Assembly: GCA_012840755.1 (NCBI GenBank)
Contig: DUWA01000165.1
Location: forward strand, 1 to 6,461
Direction: 5' to 3'
DNA from: Mycoplasmatota bacterium
GTDB taxonomy: Bacteria; Bacillota_I; Bacilli_A; RF39; UBA660
Length of the DNA: 6,461 nucleotides
A model generated the notes under the pieces. It did not search any database and was not told the origin of the DNA. It saw only the letters and a program-made list of their open reading frames with translations. How positions within the stretch are numbered: position 1 is the stretch's first letter; each line of letters opens with the position of its first letter. Below, piece after piece: positions 5,531 to 6,461 of the stretch. The position numbers were made by a program, and so were the translations under genes.

Positions 5531-6421
5531 ATGATGTATCATGGTATATATAATTTAAGTAATTCAGATACTGGATATACAGGTGGAAATGTAGACAAAG
5601 ATGGATATAATAGAACTAAAGAATCATTTATTAACGACTTAGAGTTTTATTATCAAAAAGGATACAGAATGGTAAGATTGGAGGATTATGTTAATGGGAT
5701 TATTGATGTACCATTAGGTTATAGTCCTATTGTGCTGACTTTTGATGATGGGCTAAAGAACAATATAAACATTTTAGGGAAAGATGAAGAGGGAAAACTA
5801 ATAATAGATGAAAATAGTGCGGTAGGAATACTAGAGCAGTTTAAGAAAAAGTATCCTGATTATAATGTGACTGCAACATTCTTTATAAATGGTGGATTAT
5901 TTAATCAGCCAGAATATAATATTGAAATAATAAAATGGTTAGTCGAAAATGGGTACGATATAGGAAATCATACATACTCACACTATAATATGGAAAAATT
6001 AACTATAGATGAAACAAAAAAAGAAATAGGTAGGTTATATAATTTTTTAAAAGAAATAATACCAAATAAATATGTTAAAATAGTAGCTCTACCTTTTGGG
6101 ACACCATATAGTTTAGATCATCCAAATAGGCCATTTATATTAAATGGTGAATATGAAGGAATAAAATATAATACTATTTCAACACTAAGAGTAGGATATG
6201 AGAGTGAACTTTCACCTTTTAGTAAAAATTTTGATAAAACATACATTAAAAGAATAAGGGCATATGATAATAATGGAAATGATTTTGATATAGAATATAA
6301 CTTTAAAAAATTAGACAATAATAGGTATGTATCAGATGGTAATAAACATACAATTACTATAAAAGAAGAAGATCTTGAATATGTAAATGAGATATATGCA
6401 GATAAAGTTATAACATACTAA
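5531..6421 (+). CDS. NodB-type polysaccharide deacetylase domain
   Basis: This carbohydrate esterase family 4 domain removes acetyl groups from N-acetylated sugars, probably of peptidoglycan, outside the membrane. Numbered from the first ATG (5531), motif 1 is TFDDG (70-74, catalytic D72 and metal-binding D73), motif 2 is HTYSH (147-151, metal-binding H147 and H151) and motif 3 is ALPFG (186-190, in place of RxPxG). The patterns GGNVDKDGYNRT (18-29), VTATFFINGGLFNQ (113-126) and GYDIGNHTYSH are typical of a clostridial/bacillar group of these enzymes. The ATG at 5531 falls inside the conserved strand KVPVMMYHG, and the preceding bases hold no strong ribosome binding site. The true start is therefore upstream, at 5190 in another frame. 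The gene ends at TAA 6419-6421 with no terminator visible. A role in spore cortex or cell-wall modification is inferred from the sporulation neighbours. Confidence 0.88.
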   Translation: MMYHGIYNLSNSDTGYTGGNVDKDGYNRTKESFINDLEFYYQKGYRMVRLEDYVNGIIDVPLGYSPIVLTFDDGLKNNINILGKDEEGKLIIDENSAVGILEQFKKKYPDYNVTATFFINGGLFNQPEYNIEIIKWLVENGYDIGNHTYSHYNMEKLTIDETKKEIGRLYNFLKEIIPNKYVKIVALPFGTPYSLDHPNRPFILNGEYEGIKYNTISTLRVGYESELSPFSKNFDKTYIKRIRAYDNNGNDFDIEYNFKKLDNNRYVSDGNKHTITIKEEDLEYVNEIYADKVITY

Positions 6422-6425
6422 AATA

Positions 6426-6454
6426 TTGTTAATAAAATAAAAATACTATATAAT
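6426..6454 (+). promoter_or_regulatory. Candidate promoter for the gene right of the window
   Basis: TTGTTA (6426-6431) and TATAAT (6449-6454) are spaced exactly 17 bases, a good sigma-A layout, just after the deacetylase stop. The downstream gene is outside the window. The AT-rich background limits confidence. Confidence 0.4.
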
Positions 6455-6461
6455 ATACTAA

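Larger units (their letters stand above)
5190..6421 (+). pseudogene. Membrane-anchored PASTA-NodB polysaccharide deacetylase, split by an apparent -1 frameshift
   Basis: Read as one gene this would be a protein of about 410 residues: an N-terminal membrane anchor (5190-5297), a PASTA domain (about 5303-5473) and a NodB deacetylase (about 5520-6421). The anchor is in one frame and stops at TAA 5295-5297. The PASTA and deacetylase parts are in the frame one base back, open from just after TGA at 5282-5284. One extra base within 5285-5294, for example a fourth A at 5288-5290, would join them smoothly as ENELKLIKIIDLIGK. The downstream frame has no ATG, GTG or TTG before 5531, so the PASTA part has no start of its own. 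The rest is undamaged, so the break is recent, a sequencing or assembly error, or bypassed in translation. The window does not decide which. Confidence 0.7.

Noticed and set aside
6118..6318. Minus-strand open frame inside the deacetylase gene
   Set aside because: Fully inside a clearly coding region and without its own signals.

Overview
The window is strongly AT-rich, with short intergenic gaps, good AGGAGG-type ribosome binding sites and standard-code stops: TGA ends two of the reading frames and none of the long genes contains an in-frame TGA. Gene content points to a low-GC, endospore-forming Firmicute. A SpoVID-like coat morphogenesis protein lies directly next to a CotS/YsxE-like spore coat protein, a pairing known from Bacilli. 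The small, AT-rich style would suit one of the reduced gut lineages near Erysipelotrichales/RF39. That placement is inference; no rRNA or other taxonomic marker is present.

Layout, left to right. Positions 1-50 hold the terminator of a gene left of the window. A promoter region follows, then an intact LonA ATP-dependent protease (172-2514). A 222-residue protein of unknown function (2514-3182) overlaps the lon stop codon by one base. This unit ends in an AT-rich hairpin with a T-run that straddles the stop codon of the unknown gene. A second unit holds the SpoVID-like LysM protein (3232-4026) and, one base later, the YsxE-like pseudokinase (4028-4921). A small hydrophobic protein (4886-5062, minus strand) has a good ribosome binding site and overlaps the 3' end of the ysxE-like gene tail to tail. 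The gap 5063-5189 lies between two divergent starts and is packed with nested inverted repeats. The last gene (5190-6421) encodes a membrane anchor, a PASTA domain and a NodB polysaccharide deacetylase, but a one-base frame change at about 5285-5297 splits the anchor from the rest. A promoter-like pair at the right edge probably serves the next gene.

How it fits together: in Bacillus subtilis the order is lonA-ysxC, then hem genes, then spoVID-ysxE. Here the same ends are kept, the heme genes are absent, and one unknown gene fills the space. SpoVID- and YsxE-like proteins would act at the forespore surface during coat assembly. Lon would handle protein turnover in the cytoplasm. The deacetylase would act on cell-wall or spore peptidoglycan outside the membrane. 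The items most worth a second look are the frameshifted PASTA-deacetylase, the unknown gene coupled to lon, and the antisense small membrane protein.
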